NCBI GenBank assembly: GCA_963827605.1
Contig: CAWHBK010000002.1
Location: 124,001-188,000, forward strand
DNA length: 64,000 bases
Direction of reading: 5' to 3'
Source: DSYU01 sp963827605
GTDB lineage: Bacteria; Chloroflexota; Anaerolineae; Anaerolineales; Anaerolineaceae
Under the pieces are notes generated by a model. The model did not search any database. It had not been told where the DNA came from and was given only the letters and a program-made list of their open reading frames with translations. Both the position numbers and the translations under genes were made by a program. This document shows positions 33,587 to 42,970 of the stretch, one piece after another; positions within the stretch are counted from its first letter, which is position 1, and each line of letters opens with the position of its first letter.

Positions 33587-34921
33587 CTACTGCGTTAGCT
33601 CAACCGTCGGCGGCATGCGGTAGTTCTCTTCCTCTTCGTAAAAGATCGTTACATCCGAGTTACCCGCGACGCCCACCGTGCTGCATATTACGGCGGCGCT
33701 GACGCCAATGCTCGTGTTGGCCCCACCAATATTGCACTTCTCCTGGGAAATCGGGGTGCGCGGGCCGGGCGCGTAAATGGTGCCCATGTACGATGTTCCG
33801 TTATTCCCGGATAAATCGACACCACCGTGGTTGTTTTCAGGCATGTAAATGAGCATCCCGCCCCAATGCCTGTTCGCTCCATCTACATAGTCGTTTGGCC
33901 GTTTCAAGCTGACGTCGGCGTTACCACCCAGACTGACGCTGCCATGGTTCATCACGATAATTACGCCGTCGCCGTTCAGCGACCCGCCGTTGACGGTAAA
34001 GTCCCCGTTCAGGCAGTACATGCCCGGCTCCATTGTCCAGGCCCCATTATGGATTGTGATGTCGGAATAAATGCCCTCATGCATAGGGGTGGAAGAATCG
34101 CTGGGCTGCGAACGGTTAGAAAGATGGCTGCAGTCTGGCAGCGGCACGTCTGGAAGCTCCTGCTGATCAACACCCTGCTGATAGGGAGGGTCCACGGTGT
34201 AACCGGGATTGCCTGACCAGCCGCCCGCTACCAGAACGTCGCCGTCTTCAACGGTAATACTCCCGGAACTGCCGGTGGTGACCCCCGAGTAGCAGCTCCC
34301 CGTTGCATTGGCATCCGAGTTGGAAAAGATGTTTCCGCCATGCACCGAGGTGGTGGCGCCGCCGTTGAAGATTATCCCCGGGCATTGGGTTTTGCCGCTG
34401 GCCATCAAGGCATTCCCTGGTGAGATCGAGGTTGTGGGTATGGTGCGCGCAACCGCTTCCACGGTGATATTTTGGCTGCCGCTAAACACGAACTGTGAGA
34501 AGATCTGGTCCACGCGCGAATTCACGAGGATCCGGAAGTATTGCAGGCGGGTCTCCTCATCCAGACCCGAAGCAGGACCATACGGGCCGCTCGTGGGCGG
34601 GTTTTCCAGGAAAATTTGTACGTGATCGGTATCCTGGTAATCGTTCTCGAACAGCGAGGTGTAGGCTGGCAGAGCGGCGCCTACTTGCGCTTCCGTATAC
34701 GCCCCCCCATACGGGATCTGGGATTGTGCATATGCCCAGGATAATGCGGCCGCGTCCACCGCGTTTTGCGCCCGGCGGCGCTCCGCGTAAACCCGACCAA
34801 GGTCAACGGCCAGGGCTGCGAAGCCCATCAGGCCGACGATGGCAAGCGCGATTAATACTAACGCCTGCCCCTGCTCCATGCGGAGGTTGCGAACTGTGTG
34901 TGTATTCAATTGTTTGTTCAC
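33587..34921 (-). CDS. TadG-like pilus-assembly protein with glycine-rich beta-helical tail (cassette 1)
   Basis: 444 residues, intact. The N terminus is the Tad/TadG-like anchor: GQALVLIALAIVGLMGFAALAVDLGRVYAERRRAQNAVDAAALS, one membrane helix with the body outside. Residues 60-160 contain SGPYGPASGLDEE and the VDQIFSQFVF segment shared with the paralogue at 39029. The rest is rich in short Gly/Asn repeats (MEPGMYCLNGDFTVNGGSLNGDGVIIVMNHGSVSLGGNADV) and looks like a beta-helix or adhesin shaft, ending MPPTVELTQ. GTG start with GGAGAG 6 bases upstream. Last gene of cassette 1. Function inferred: surface fibre or envelope protein; no Tad secretion motor is in the window. Confidence 0.82.
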   Translation of the reverse strand: MNKQLNTHTVRNLRMEQGQALVLIALAIVGLMGFAALAVDLGRVYAERRRAQNAVDAAALSWAYAQSQIPYGGAYTEAQVGAALPAYTSLFENDYQDTDHVQIFLENPPTSGPYGPASGLDEETRLQYFRILVNSRVDQIFSQFVFSGSQNITVEAVARTIPTTSISPGNALMASGKTQCPGIIFNGGATTSVHGGNIFSNSDANATGSCYSGVTTGSSGSITVEDGDVLVAGGWSGNPGYTVDPPYQQGVDQQELPDVPLPDCSHLSNRSQPSDSSTPMHEGIYSDITIHNGAWTMEPGMYCLNGDFTVNGGSLNGDGVIIVMNHGSVSLGGNADVSLKRPNDYVDGANRHWGGMLIYMPENNHGGVDLSGNNGTSYMGTIYAPGPRTPISQEKCNIGGANTSIGVSAAVICSTVGVAGNSDVTIFYEEEENYRMPPTVELTQ

Positions 34922-34981
34922 CCAACACTCTCCCCGATCAATCTAAAACGGATATTGGTATGCCGCTAAGATACAGCGTTA

Positions 34982-35443
34982 TCAGCCACCACTAGGACAA
35001 TCATCCACCATAATCGTATCCGAGACGTTTACCGATAATGGATACGTGGTCCGGCCAATAACGGCCCCCAAAAAGGGAACCATAATTGGATGGGTAATGG
35101 TGATCGAAACCTTCACAATACTGCCTTTTTTCCAGGCGGCGCCCCCGCCATAGGTGATGGATTCCACCAGAACCTGTCCCGCATCAATATCCTCCATGCT
35201 CAGCGGGGCTGTTGTGCTCCGCCGCAGGCGGTCCCTGATCAGCGTCTCATCCGGGCACATGATGCCGTACGAAGCCGCTTCCTGGGCAGCATCGCGCAGG
35301 GCCGTCATCATATAAAAGGCCCAACCCAGGTCAATGACCACAGAGAGTAAAATCAGCAGGAACACCAGGCTGACGGCCAGCTCCATAAAGCTTTGCCCGC
35401 GCTCGCTACCATGCCTACCCAAAATTCGTTTTTTTGCCATCAT
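34982..35443 (-). CDS. short TadE-like pseudopilin (cassette 1)
   Basis: 153 residues. RGQSFMELAVSLVFLLILLSVVIDLGWAFYMMTALRDAAQEAASYG is the TadE pattern: a basic leader, a Gly five residues before a Glu as in type IV prepilins, and one hydrophobic helix, then a beta-rich exported domain. TadE/F proteins are minor pseudopilins of the tight-adherence system. Strong AGGAGG 6 bases before the paired ATG ATG. Partner of the TadG-like gene 60 bases downstream; paralogue at 40433. Confidence 0.85.
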   Translation of the reverse strand: MMAKKRILGRHGSERGQSFMELAVSLVFLLILLSVVIDLGWAFYMMTALRDAAQEAASYGIMCPDETLIRDRLRRSTTAPLSMEDIDAGQVLVESITYGGGAAWKKGSIVKVSITITHPIMVPFLGAVIGRTTYPLSVNVSDTIMVDDCPSGG

Positions 35444-35482
35444 CCAAAACCTCCTGGCAGCATTTTCCAGGCTGCCCCCATT

Positions 35483-36820
35483 CTAGCGCGCTGTGAAAGG
35501 CATATACAGCCGAAGCATCCTTCCGCCTTCTTCATACGCGCCAATATCACACCCCACCGTGCCGTCCTCGTTACCGTCTGCCCACCGGCCGTGCATGCGC
35601 TGATCGATCGAGGGACAGTTCGTATTTCCTAATGGGATAGCGTCGACCGCGGGGCTGGTCTTGCTGGTGAAACCGTATGTTTTTGTTACGCTGTCATAAT
35701 AGTCCAGGCTCTTCAATAGCGGGTTCTTAGTACTATCACTACCCACGAGGTCTGTTCCACCCCAACTGCATGCCAATTGGCCGGCGGGTATCGTCGCGCT
35801 GCCGTAAACCAGGTTATATCCATTCGCTACAATCGGCACCGCGCCTGCCTTGAGAGCGCAGTTGGGATAAGTGCCTTGCGAAAAGATCGTATTTCGGACA
35901 ACCGTGGTGGCATTGATTTCGACCAGCAAACCCGTTCCGCCATTTTCCGCAATGGTATTATTGATCAGGGTCAACGAGCCTGAGTTCGACAGGCCCCCAC
36001 CGCCAACAGACGAATCGGATATTTTATTCTTGGCGATGGTTGTGTTCTTTATGATCGCGACGCTCATGGTTCCAACCAGGCCGACGCCATTGTCCATGCC
36101 GCCGCCGGTGCTGTCACCGGTGTTGTTGATCAGCAAACTGTTTTCCAGAATCATTGAGCCTACGTTGTAGATCCCGCCCCCATCCCCAGAGGTATTATTG
36201 TCAAATGTAGAATAGGTGATTTTTAAGTTGGATGCGTGATAGTTTGTGATGCCACCGCCCTCGACCGCCGCGATATTGCCTCTCAGGTATGCCCGGTAGA
36301 GGGTCAGATTCGCGCCTTCATTGAGAATTCCAGCCCCACCGCGGGGTAAATTGATAAAGCCCCCCTGGATCCGGAGATTATTCATGTAAACGTTTATGGA
36401 CCCTTTGACATGGAAGATGCGGTCCCCAAACGAAGATGAGTTTGCATACACCACCGAACCGGTGTATTCATCCATGCCAGCCCCGTTAATGACCAGGTTC
36501 TGCAGGATATCCAGATCCCCTGTAATGGCCTGGTCATCCGGACCGCTAACCGGGTTTGTGCGGTCCAGGATATAAACGCCTCGTTTGAGCGTAATCGTGT
36601 CCGCTCCGCTGCCGGCCGGGCAGCCGTTAATCGGATAGTCGTTATTTGCCGCCCAGATGGCCTCGCGCAGCGAGCAGGTATACGGGTCGGTGAAAAATTC
36701 ATCCACTGTGGTATTAACGATGATAGTTGTACTCGCACTCACCGGCCTGGGCGTTGCCAGAAAAGCGGAAGCGATTAGAACCAACAGGGCCAGTACATTG
36801 AATGCTCGAATACGTTTCAT
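35483..36820 (-). CDS. CSLREA-domain parallel beta-helix secreted protein (cassette 1)
   Basis: 445 residues, intact. A signal peptide (FNVLALLVLIASAFLATPRPVSAS) precedes the CSLREA motif in VDEFFTDPYTCSLREAIWAANN, then right-handed beta-helix repeats with GGGI/GGGIYN turns (AGILNEGANLTLYRAY; EGGGITNYHASNLKITYSTFDNN; GGGIYNVGSMILENSLL). The end DQRMHGRWADGNEDGTVGCDIGAYEEGG is the choice-of-anchor type found after such helices, followed by RLYMPFTAR. Predicted exported and surface-held, perhaps binding polysaccharide (inference). Start ATG at 36820, 16 bases after the long TadE-like gene. Paralogue at 41007. Confidence 0.88.
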   Translation of the reverse strand: MKRIRAFNVLALLVLIASAFLATPRPVSASTTIIVNTTVDEFFTDPYTCSLREAIWAANNDYPINGCPAGSGADTITLKRGVYILDRTNPVSGPDDQAITGDLDILQNLVINGAGMDEYTGSVVYANSSSFGDRIFHVKGSINVYMNNLRIQGGFINLPRGGAGILNEGANLTLYRAYLRGNIAAVEGGGITNYHASNLKITYSTFDNNTSGDGGGIYNVGSMILENSLLINNTGDSTGGGMDNGVGLVGTMSVAIIKNTTIAKNKISDSSVGGGGLSNSGSLTLINNTIAENGGTGLLVEINATTVVRNTIFSQGTYPNCALKAGAVPIVANGYNLVYGSATIPAGQLACSWGGTDLVGSDSTKNPLLKSLDYYDSVTKTYGFTSKTSPAVDAIPLGNTNCPSIDQRMHGRWADGNEDGTVGCDIGAYEEGGRMLRLYMPFTAR

Positions 36821-36836
36821 GAACCCATGCTCCAGT

Positions 36837-38555
36837 TTACGGGGTGATCTTTTCGCGCTCGATCTCCAACACACAGTTATTCTCGCTAAAGCGGATGACA
36901 ATTAGATAAGAACCCATCGGCATCGAGTGATTGAATACCATGCGCATTGTCTTGTTTTCACCCTTGTTCATGCCAACATAAGTACCGTCCCAACCGGCGG
37001 TACTGCCGGAGACCGTCTGGTGCGTAGGGCCTAAACCGGCTGAGTTTTGCCACAGGCAGTTGCCATTTCCACCCGTAGAATCACAGGTATTGACCGAGCC
37101 TCCAAATCGAAGCTCCTGCAAGTTGGCGGCCGGGTCGCTTGGCCAGCTGAGCTCTACCGATGTAACATCGGTTTTGGTAGCGCCGGACACATTCGGGTTC
37201 GCAATTTCGAACTGGATCGCGCTGCCGACCTGGAAGATATCCCCGCCCGACGCCAGGTTCGGACAGTAATCGGGTAAGGGCGTCTTGGTTGGGATCATCG
37301 GGATCGCCGTGTTGGTTGCAGTGGCTTCGGGAATAATAAACGTGGGTGTGGGCATCCCAGGCTCCAGCGTTGCGGTCGGTGCAAGGACGGTAACGTTAAT
37401 CGTCTTGCTGTTCGCCGTATAATCGGGATCCGCTTCATCAGGATATTCCACAAGGATCGGGAGTGAACTACCCGGGCTGCTGGGCACAAAGGTTGCGATG
37501 CCAACCCCATTGGTCAGATCCACTCGCTGCGGAGCCACGCCAGGGTAGGTTACGATCACCCAGCCTATCGGCGGCGTTCCCGTGCCGGCTGGGGAAGACA
37601 AGGTTACGTTTACCGTCAGCGATGCGCCTACCAGTCCGACAGACGGGGAAACACCTAACCCAATCACTGGAACGGCCTGATTCACCAGATGCGTTGGGTC
37701 AGGACCAGGGTCCGTGGTATTGGACGACAAAAAGCAGGTATCCGTCGAATCATAGCGGACGCTGATCGTCCGCAGTCCGGCATGCCAGTAAGTGGCTTTG
37801 GATCCACAGACATACGTTGATGTATGCTCGGTCTCATCGACCAAGGTACCAGCACAGGAATACATGTCGCCCGTAAGATCATCATGCAGGTCGATCGTTC
37901 CTTGGGGCGGGTAATCCACCCTGGGTTCGTCCGCGACCACCCGCACCGAGTATTGCACTTCCTGCCCGACCAGGGAAGGCTCCGGGATCGCGTATAATTC
38001 AATGGTGGTGCTGGACGTGCATGGATCCACCGCGGTTGGCGCTTCGCCGACCGGCACGCTGCGCAGGATGGTGCGGAAGGTGGTTGCTTCCAGCGGGAAA
38101 CTGGGCAGGCTGACAAACGGCACGATCGGGACGTAATTTACTTTCACCCGCACGATAATCCGGTCGCCCATCACCACATCCGCCGGTCCCTCTCCACCCG
38201 CCGGGCAGGAGTCATACACGGTTGTATCCGGACCGGCATCATACGTAACCTCAACCCCGGTGTCATCCGCGACATCGATATCCGTGGCATTCACCCCCGC
38301 GAACGCGCCCAGGCGTACGGCCGCGGCCCGGATCGAATCACAATCCTGGTAACGGGGGAACGTGGATGGCGCTTCGCCGACGGCTGAGCCCCAGCGAGCT
38401 GCCTCGCGGCTGGCCGAAACCACCGACGAATAAACAAAGAACAGGTGACCAAAAGCAAAAATCCCCAGGATCACCAGCAATAGGATGGGCAGTACCAGGG
38501 CAAACTCAACCATCCCTTGCGCGGTTTGTAAATTTTTCAACAGTTTCTTGTGCAT
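36837..38555 (-). CDS. long TadE-like protein with Ig-like and unknown C-terminal domains (cassette 1)
   Basis: 572 residues, intact. The N terminus AQGMVEFALVLPILLLVILGIFAFGHLFFVYSSVVSASREAARWG is a TadE pseudopilin helix. Residues 150-370 look like extracellular beta-sandwich repeats (VIGLGVSPSVGLVGASLTVNVTL; VDLTNGVGIATFVPSSPG). A Thr/Pro stalk (TATLEPGMPTPTFIIPEAT) leads to a C-terminal domain with VTSVELSWPSDPAANLQELRFGG and YLIVIRFSENNCVLEI that I do not recognise but that recurs in the paralogue at 42971. First gene of cassette 1; the CSLREA gene starts 16 bases after its stop. Confidence 0.83.
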   Translation of the reverse strand: MHKKLLKNLQTAQGMVEFALVLPILLLVILGIFAFGHLFFVYSSVVSASREAARWGSAVGEAPSTFPRYQDCDSIRAAAVRLGAFAGVNATDIDVADDTGVEVTYDAGPDTTVYDSCPAGGEGPADVVMGDRIIVRVKVNYVPIVPFVSLPSFPLEATTFRTILRSVPVGEAPTAVDPCTSSTTIELYAIPEPSLVGQEVQYSVRVVADEPRVDYPPQGTIDLHDDLTGDMYSCAGTLVDETEHTSTYVCGSKATYWHAGLRTISVRYDSTDTCFLSSNTTDPGPDPTHLVNQAVPVIGLGVSPSVGLVGASLTVNVTLSSPAGTGTPPIGWVIVTYPGVAPQRVDLTNGVGIATFVPSSPGSSLPILVEYPDEADPDYTANSKTINVTVLAPTATLEPGMPTPTFIIPEATATNTAIPMIPTKTPLPDYCPNLASGGDIFQVGSAIQFEIANPNVSGATKTDVTSVELSWPSDPAANLQELRFGGSVNTCDSTGGNGNCLWQNSAGLGPTHQTVSGSTAGWDGTYVGMNKGENKTMRMVFNHSMPMGSYLIVIRFSENNCVLEIEREKITP

Positions 38556-38925
38556 TGGTTATCCTTTCCCTTTCGCCGCGGACCAGGGAAAAGCGAGCAG
38601 GATTACGGAATAATTACATTTCTATTATGACACAAAATAACCCAAACATACCCGCCGCTCGCTTTTCACCTACTTTACAAAAGGAAAGAAGCCTCGTGTT
38701 CGCCGAAACGAACCGTGGCCCCCCTCTTTCCACTGTTACCCTTACCCTGCAGAAATCAATATCCAATAATGGTTGTACCTTTGGTAACAACCTTTGCTCA
38801 ATCGTCCCGATATACTGATTATACAAAAAGAAACGTTGGTTTTCTAGTTTTATATCATTCCTTACAATTCTATTAGTTTAAACAAACCAAAATATAACCT
38901 TCGCGGCTGCGCCCCAACAAGAGAA
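38556..38925. other. AT-rich intergenic region upstream of cassette 1
   Basis: No convincing gene. It contains an inverted repeat aaaagcgagc (38589-38598)/gctcgctttt (38657-38666) in the probable leader of the long TadE-like gene and an imperfect palindrome ggttgtacc-ttt-ggtaacaacc (38771-38792) that could be an operator. A 70-codon minus-strand frame at 38614-38826 has no recognisable features and is left out. The length and AT content suit a promoter region for cassette 1. Confidence 0.4.
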
Positions 38926-38956
38926 GGCGCCAGGCATGCAGCCCATGCCTGGCGCC
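38926..38956 (-). terminator. terminator after cassette 2
   Basis: Perfect 13-bp stem ggcgccaggcatg/catgcctggcgcc with a 5-base loop, followed on the minus strand by ttctcttgtt; it closes the second TadG-like gene's transcript and separates the two cassettes. Confidence 0.7.
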
Positions 38957-38981
38957 CTCATAGTTCGCCGCCGTTTTCGAT

Positions 38982-39039
38982 TTATTGCGCCACAATATTT
39001 ATTGTGCCACAATTTATTGTGCCACAATTTATTGTGCAA
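38982..39039 (-). repeat. 15-bp tandem repeat across a stop codon
   Basis: The unit ttattgtgccacaat (plus strand) occurs at 38982-38996 (one variant base), 38999-39013 and 39014-39028, with a partial copy at 39029-39039 that contains the stop codon of the TadG-like gene. In the coding sense each copy repeats Ala-Gln-stop in frame for two units. Confidence 0.85.
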
Positions 39040-40369
39040 GCTCTATGGTGGCCGGCATGCGGAAATTCTCATCTTCTAGATAATCGATGGTTAGCTCCGC
39101 GGTGCCCACCACTTTAATCGTGTCACATATAATGTTTGACCGGAGGCCCAGGCTGGTGCCATTGCCTTCGATGAGGCACTTATCCTGACCGGACGTTTTA
39201 CGAGGACCTGGCGCATAAATGGTACCCGAGTAATTCGAATCGGAACCGCCGCCAATGCGCACTTCCCCGGCGTTCTCATAAGGCATAAACAACAGCATCC
39301 CGCTCCATTCTTCGCCGGCGCCGTCAATGATGCTGGTTCCCCCCTGCGCCACGGCCATCAGGTTCACCGAGGTATTGCCGCCCAGAATAAAATCGCCGCG
39401 ATGCATATAAATCATGATCCCCTCACCGGTGATCACACCGCCGTTCATCACAAAGGAATCATTCAGGCAGTACAACCCCGGCGCCAGGTGCAGCTCGCTT
39501 TTCGTCCCGGTTACTTTGATGCCTTCCTCGTAAATTCCGGGCTGGATGGTCTGGCTCTTCGCCGCGGTATAAGACCGGTTGGGCAGGTTCGAGCAGTCCG
39601 GCGGCTTGATATAGGGCATCTCTTTGGGCTGCTGGCACTGGTGGACGCCTCCATCCACATGCAGCGTCGGGTTGCCGTTTACATTCCATCCCCCGGCCAG
39701 GTTCAACGAGCCGCCCTCGATGTCTACCGTTCCGTTGCCTTCCAGGACTCCCGAAGTGCAGCTCGCCCCCCCGCTGCCACCGCAGCCACTGCCGCGGGTA
39801 GAATCAGAAAAGGCGTTCCCGCCTACCAGATGCGTGCTCCCATTCCCGGCAAACTTTAACCCCTGGCACGCCTCCGGGCCGGTCGCGTGCAGCACGTCGC
39901 CGGCATACAGGCCGCTGGCTCGATTGACACGCGCCACGGATTCTACGGTCAGGTCCAGCGGACCCTGGTAAACAAACTGCGAGAAAACCTGGTCGACTGC
40001 CGAGTGGACAATAACCTGGTAATACTGGTTGCGCTCTTCCTCGGTTCTGCCAGACGCTGGGCCATAGGGTCCGCTGATCGGCGGGTTATATATTTCTACA
40101 TCCACGCGGACATCTTCGTTGCGGTTCGTGTCCATGTCGAAGATATCGTTCATGTTCAGCTGGCCCAGCGCGGCCGCCTGGTAATCATTCGCCTGCGTGG
40201 CCGCGAAAGCAGCCGCCAGCACCGCGGCGTCCGCGGCGCTCTGTACCCGGCGCCGCTCCGCGTAGAGCCGGCCAATATCCACCGCCAGGGCGGCAAAGCC
40301 AAACATTGCGACAATTGCCAGCACAATGAGCACCAGGGCTTGTCCGCGTTCAGAACGATTTGTTTTCAT
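39029..40369 (-). CDS. TadG-like pilus-assembly protein with glycine-rich beta-helical tail (cassette 2)
   Basis: 446 residues, intact. RGQALVLIVLAIVAMFGFAALAVDIGRLYAERRRVQSAADAAVLAA is the TadG anchor. It shares with the paralogue at 33587 the blocks NPPISGPYGPASGRTEEERNQYY, VDQVFSQFVYQGPLDLTVE, SGMLLFMPYENAGEVRIGGGSDSNYSGTIYAPGPR, and the ending FRMPATIELAQ, while Gly-rich middle parts have diverged. Start ATG at 40369 with GGAGG upstream. The 3' end is followed by in-frame repeats of its stop context (38982-39039) and a terminator (38926-38956). Proposed exported fibre or adhesin component; no direct evidence. Confidence 0.82.
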   Translation of the reverse strand: MKTNRSERGQALVLIVLAIVAMFGFAALAVDIGRLYAERRRVQSAADAAVLAAAFAATQANDYQAAALGQLNMNDIFDMDTNRNEDVRVDVEIYNPPISGPYGPASGRTEEERNQYYQVIVHSAVDQVFSQFVYQGPLDLTVESVARVNRASGLYAGDVLHATGPEACQGLKFAGNGSTHLVGGNAFSDSTRGSGCGGSGGASCTSGVLEGNGTVDIEGGSLNLAGGWNVNGNPTLHVDGGVHQCQQPKEMPYIKPPDCSNLPNRSYTAAKSQTIQPGIYEEGIKVTGTKSELHLAPGLYCLNDSFVMNGGVITGEGIMIYMHRGDFILGGNTSVNLMAVAQGGTSIIDGAGEEWSGMLLFMPYENAGEVRIGGGSDSNYSGTIYAPGPRKTSGQDKCLIEGNGTSLGLRSNIICDTIKVVGTAELTIDYLEDENFRMPATIELAQ

Positions 40370-40432
40370 AGTCCACCCTCCCAAAATCCTCATGGAAAAA
40401 TTCTCCCATCTGCTGGAGAAAAACGAACTCGT

Positions 40433-40969
40433 TTACTGGCAGTCTGTATCCCGGGTGCGTAAGATCGCATCGGATACGTTTACCGCTAATGGATACGTGG
40501 TTGTGCCGATAAATGACGCCACAAACGGCGTGCGGATCTCATGATTGATCCAGACTTCCACCCGCATGCTGCGGCCAAAGGCCGGGGCCAGTGCGGGGGC
40601 CGCGGCGCATGAGGCCGGCGGGTTGGCTGAATCGATCACGCATACATGCACATTGGCTGTCGGGATATCGCTGATATCCAACGGCGCGCCGGCGCTTTTC
40701 TGCAGCCGGTCGATGATCAAATCGGGGTGATTGGGGCACATGGAGGCGTAAACCGCGGCTTCCTGCGCCGCGTCCCGCAAGGCGACCAGCGAATAAAACG
40801 CCCAGCCCAGGTCAATCATGGCGGACAGCAGGGTTAGTAAAAACACCAGGCTGATGGCCAGCTCGATAAAACTTTGCCCGCGCTCGCCTTTTCGGATTTG
40901 GCTGTCCCGCGGCGCGCCGCTGGTTTTGCATACCAGGCAGTTTCCGCGTTGATGGTTGTGTTTCTGCAT
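40433..40969 (-). CDS. short TadE-like pseudopilin (cassette 2)
   Basis: 178 residues. GERGQSFIELAISLVFLLTLLSAMIDLGWAFYSLVALRDAAQEAAVYAS is nearly the same helix as in the paralogue at 34982; the exported domain has VEVWINHEIRTPFVASFIGTTTYPLAVNVSDAIL. A leader of 30 residues with two cysteines (CLVC) precedes the helix; whether it is processed is unknown. ATG at 40969 with AAGGAG 9 bases upstream, chosen over an in-frame start at 41074. Follows the CSLREA gene by 37 bases and precedes the TadG-like gene by 63. Confidence 0.84.
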   Translation of the reverse strand: MQKHNHQRGNCLVCKTSGAPRDSQIRKGERGQSFIELAISLVFLLTLLSAMIDLGWAFYSLVALRDAAQEAAVYASMCPNHPDLIIDRLQKSAGAPLDISDIPTANVHVCVIDSANPPASCAAAPALAPAFGRSMRVEVWINHEIRTPFVASFIGTTTYPLAVNVSDAILRTRDTDCQ

Positions 40970-41006
40970 GCATGATCTCCTTCTGGCTTTCTCCTGGTGC
41001 CGACCG

Positions 41007-42947
41007 TTAGCGAACGACCACCGGTGCGTACAGGCTGAAGCCTGTCGCGCCTGACTCAACCGCGCCAATATCACAATCTTTTATCCCATCCGCGTTCCCA
41101 TCCACGGGCCGGCCAAACCCGCGCTGGTCAACCACCAGGCAGGCCGCATCCACGCTGTTCAATTGCGTCGATCGCGGGGCTGCCCAAGGAGAGCATGTAC
41201 GTTTGGGTATATCCGCCGTTATCCGCAAGCTGGGCATCCAGCATAGGAACATCGACTACCCCGTCGCCGCTGCCCGCAAATATACACGGGGCTGCGCCGG
41301 TTTCGCCCGCAGCGTCCCGCAGGTTGTGGCCCTGGCTGGTAAAGGTCCCCAAACTGCTTACCGCACAGTTGGCTTCCGCATTGCGCGCAAACAGGCTGCC
41401 GCCCACAGAGGCGGCGGCTGTCCCTTCCACGCGCAGCCCGCCTCCCGCCTGGTCCGCGATGGTGCTGTTGTTCAGGGTCAGGCTTCCGGCGTTGAAAATC
41501 CCCACGCTGTTTGTGGGTCCCGCATCCAGCGGGGCATTATTTGCCCCAATGCTCGTGTTGGTCAACGCCGCGCTGCCGCCGCTCACCCGCAAGCCGGTGC
41601 CACCGTTTTTCGCGATGGTGCTGCTGTTAAGGATCAAATCCCCCGCGCTGGCGATGCCCGCGCCGCCGGTTGGGTCGCCGGGAGCATTCTCGGTGATGTT
41701 GCTGCTCGCCACGCGAACATCCGATTCGCTGTTCACCCGCAGCCCCAACCCGCTGTTCTGGGCAATGGTCGTCTTCGAAATGGTTACCGTCTCCGACGCG
41801 CTGCTTTTTACCACCACCCCGGCGCCGGTATTGGCGCTGATCTGGCTGTTTTGAAGGGTTAGCTGGCCGCCGCAGTCAATCCCCGCGCCGATATCCGGGC
41901 TGGTGGAACGGTTCCCGCGAAACTGGCTGCCGGTAGCGCTGACAACCGATCCACTGTTGATCTGCAATCCAATGCCATCATTATTCTCTACGACGCTTTC
42001 ATTAATGGTCAGCAAGCCACTGCTCGAAATACCCGCCCCTTGCTGGGGGCTCCCCACATGGTTTCCGGTAATCGTGCTGCCGGTAATTTGGATATTGTCC
42101 AAATAGAAATCAAACCAGTTACTGGCCAGGCCGCCGCCTGTGGTTTGCGCGCTGTTCCCCGAAATCGTACTGCCAGCGATAATTAAAGCGCCAACATTGT
42201 AAATTCCCCCGCCACTCTGGGTGGCGGTGTTATTGGAGATCACCGAGCGGCTGATCGACAACGTAGCGCCGCGCCGGTTGTATACCCCTCCGCCGCTGCT
42301 GCCGTTGTTGTCGGAAATGGTCGAATCGTTCACTACCAGCGCCCCACCCGTCAGGTTGCTGATGCCGCCGCCGATAAAGTTAATATTGGAATTGCCCGCG
42401 ATGACCACCCGGTCGAGCTGGAGGGCGGCTCCCTGGTTCAAAATCCCGCTCCCGCCTTCTGTGCTGGAAGCCCAACCGCCGTTGATTTGCAGGTCGCTCA
42501 ACTTGACCGTTGGCCGGTTCGCGCCGGCGAGGATATGGAACACCCGGTCGCCCAACCCCACCGCGCTGATCTTGGTGGTGCTTGAACCTGCGCCGCTAAT
42601 CGTCAGGTTCGTCAGGATATCCAGATCGCCCTCTGCGTAATCTTCCACATTCGGGTTACTGATCGATAGAACTGTATTCCCCGGCCTGTAACTGGATCGT
42701 GTCCATACTGCCATCCGCCTGGCACCCACCAAACGGGTGCATTCAGATACACGGCGTGAATGGCTTCACGCAAGGAACATCCCTTTCCCCATCCGATCTC
42801 ATCAAACTCGTCTTCATGAAATATTACCGTAAACGTGGCGCCAGCCTGAACCGGCTGGTGTGTCCCCAACACAGTGGAGACAACCAGTATCCAGATTGCA
42901 AAGGTAGAGAAAACTCGCTTGGGCGCCAGGTGCATAACGGCATACAT
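41007..42947 (-). CDS. CSLREA-domain parallel beta-helix secreted protein (cassette 2), frameshifted
   Basis: About 645 residues. Signal peptide (FSTFAIWILVVSTVLGTHQPVQA) and CSLREA motif in EDEFDEIGWGKGCSLREAIHAVY, then about 15 beta-helix coils such as GGGISNLTGGALVVNDSTISDN, GGGVYNRRGATLSISRSVISNN and ADQAGGGLRVEGTAAASVGGSLFA, longer than the paralogue at 35483. It ends DQRGFGRPVDGNADGIKDCDIGAVESG with a short RFS-like tail SLYAPVVVR. Two indels (near 42690 and 41165) break the frame near the start and end. Start ATG at 42947 is provisional; a TTG at 42974 overlaps the previous stop. Confidence 0.84.
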
Positions 42948-42970
42948 CCTATTTCCATAGACATACAGGC

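Noticed and set aside
38614..38826. Minus-strand 70-codon frame upstream of cassette 1
   Set aside because: No ribosome-binding site, no recognisable domain, and it overlaps likely promoter sequence.
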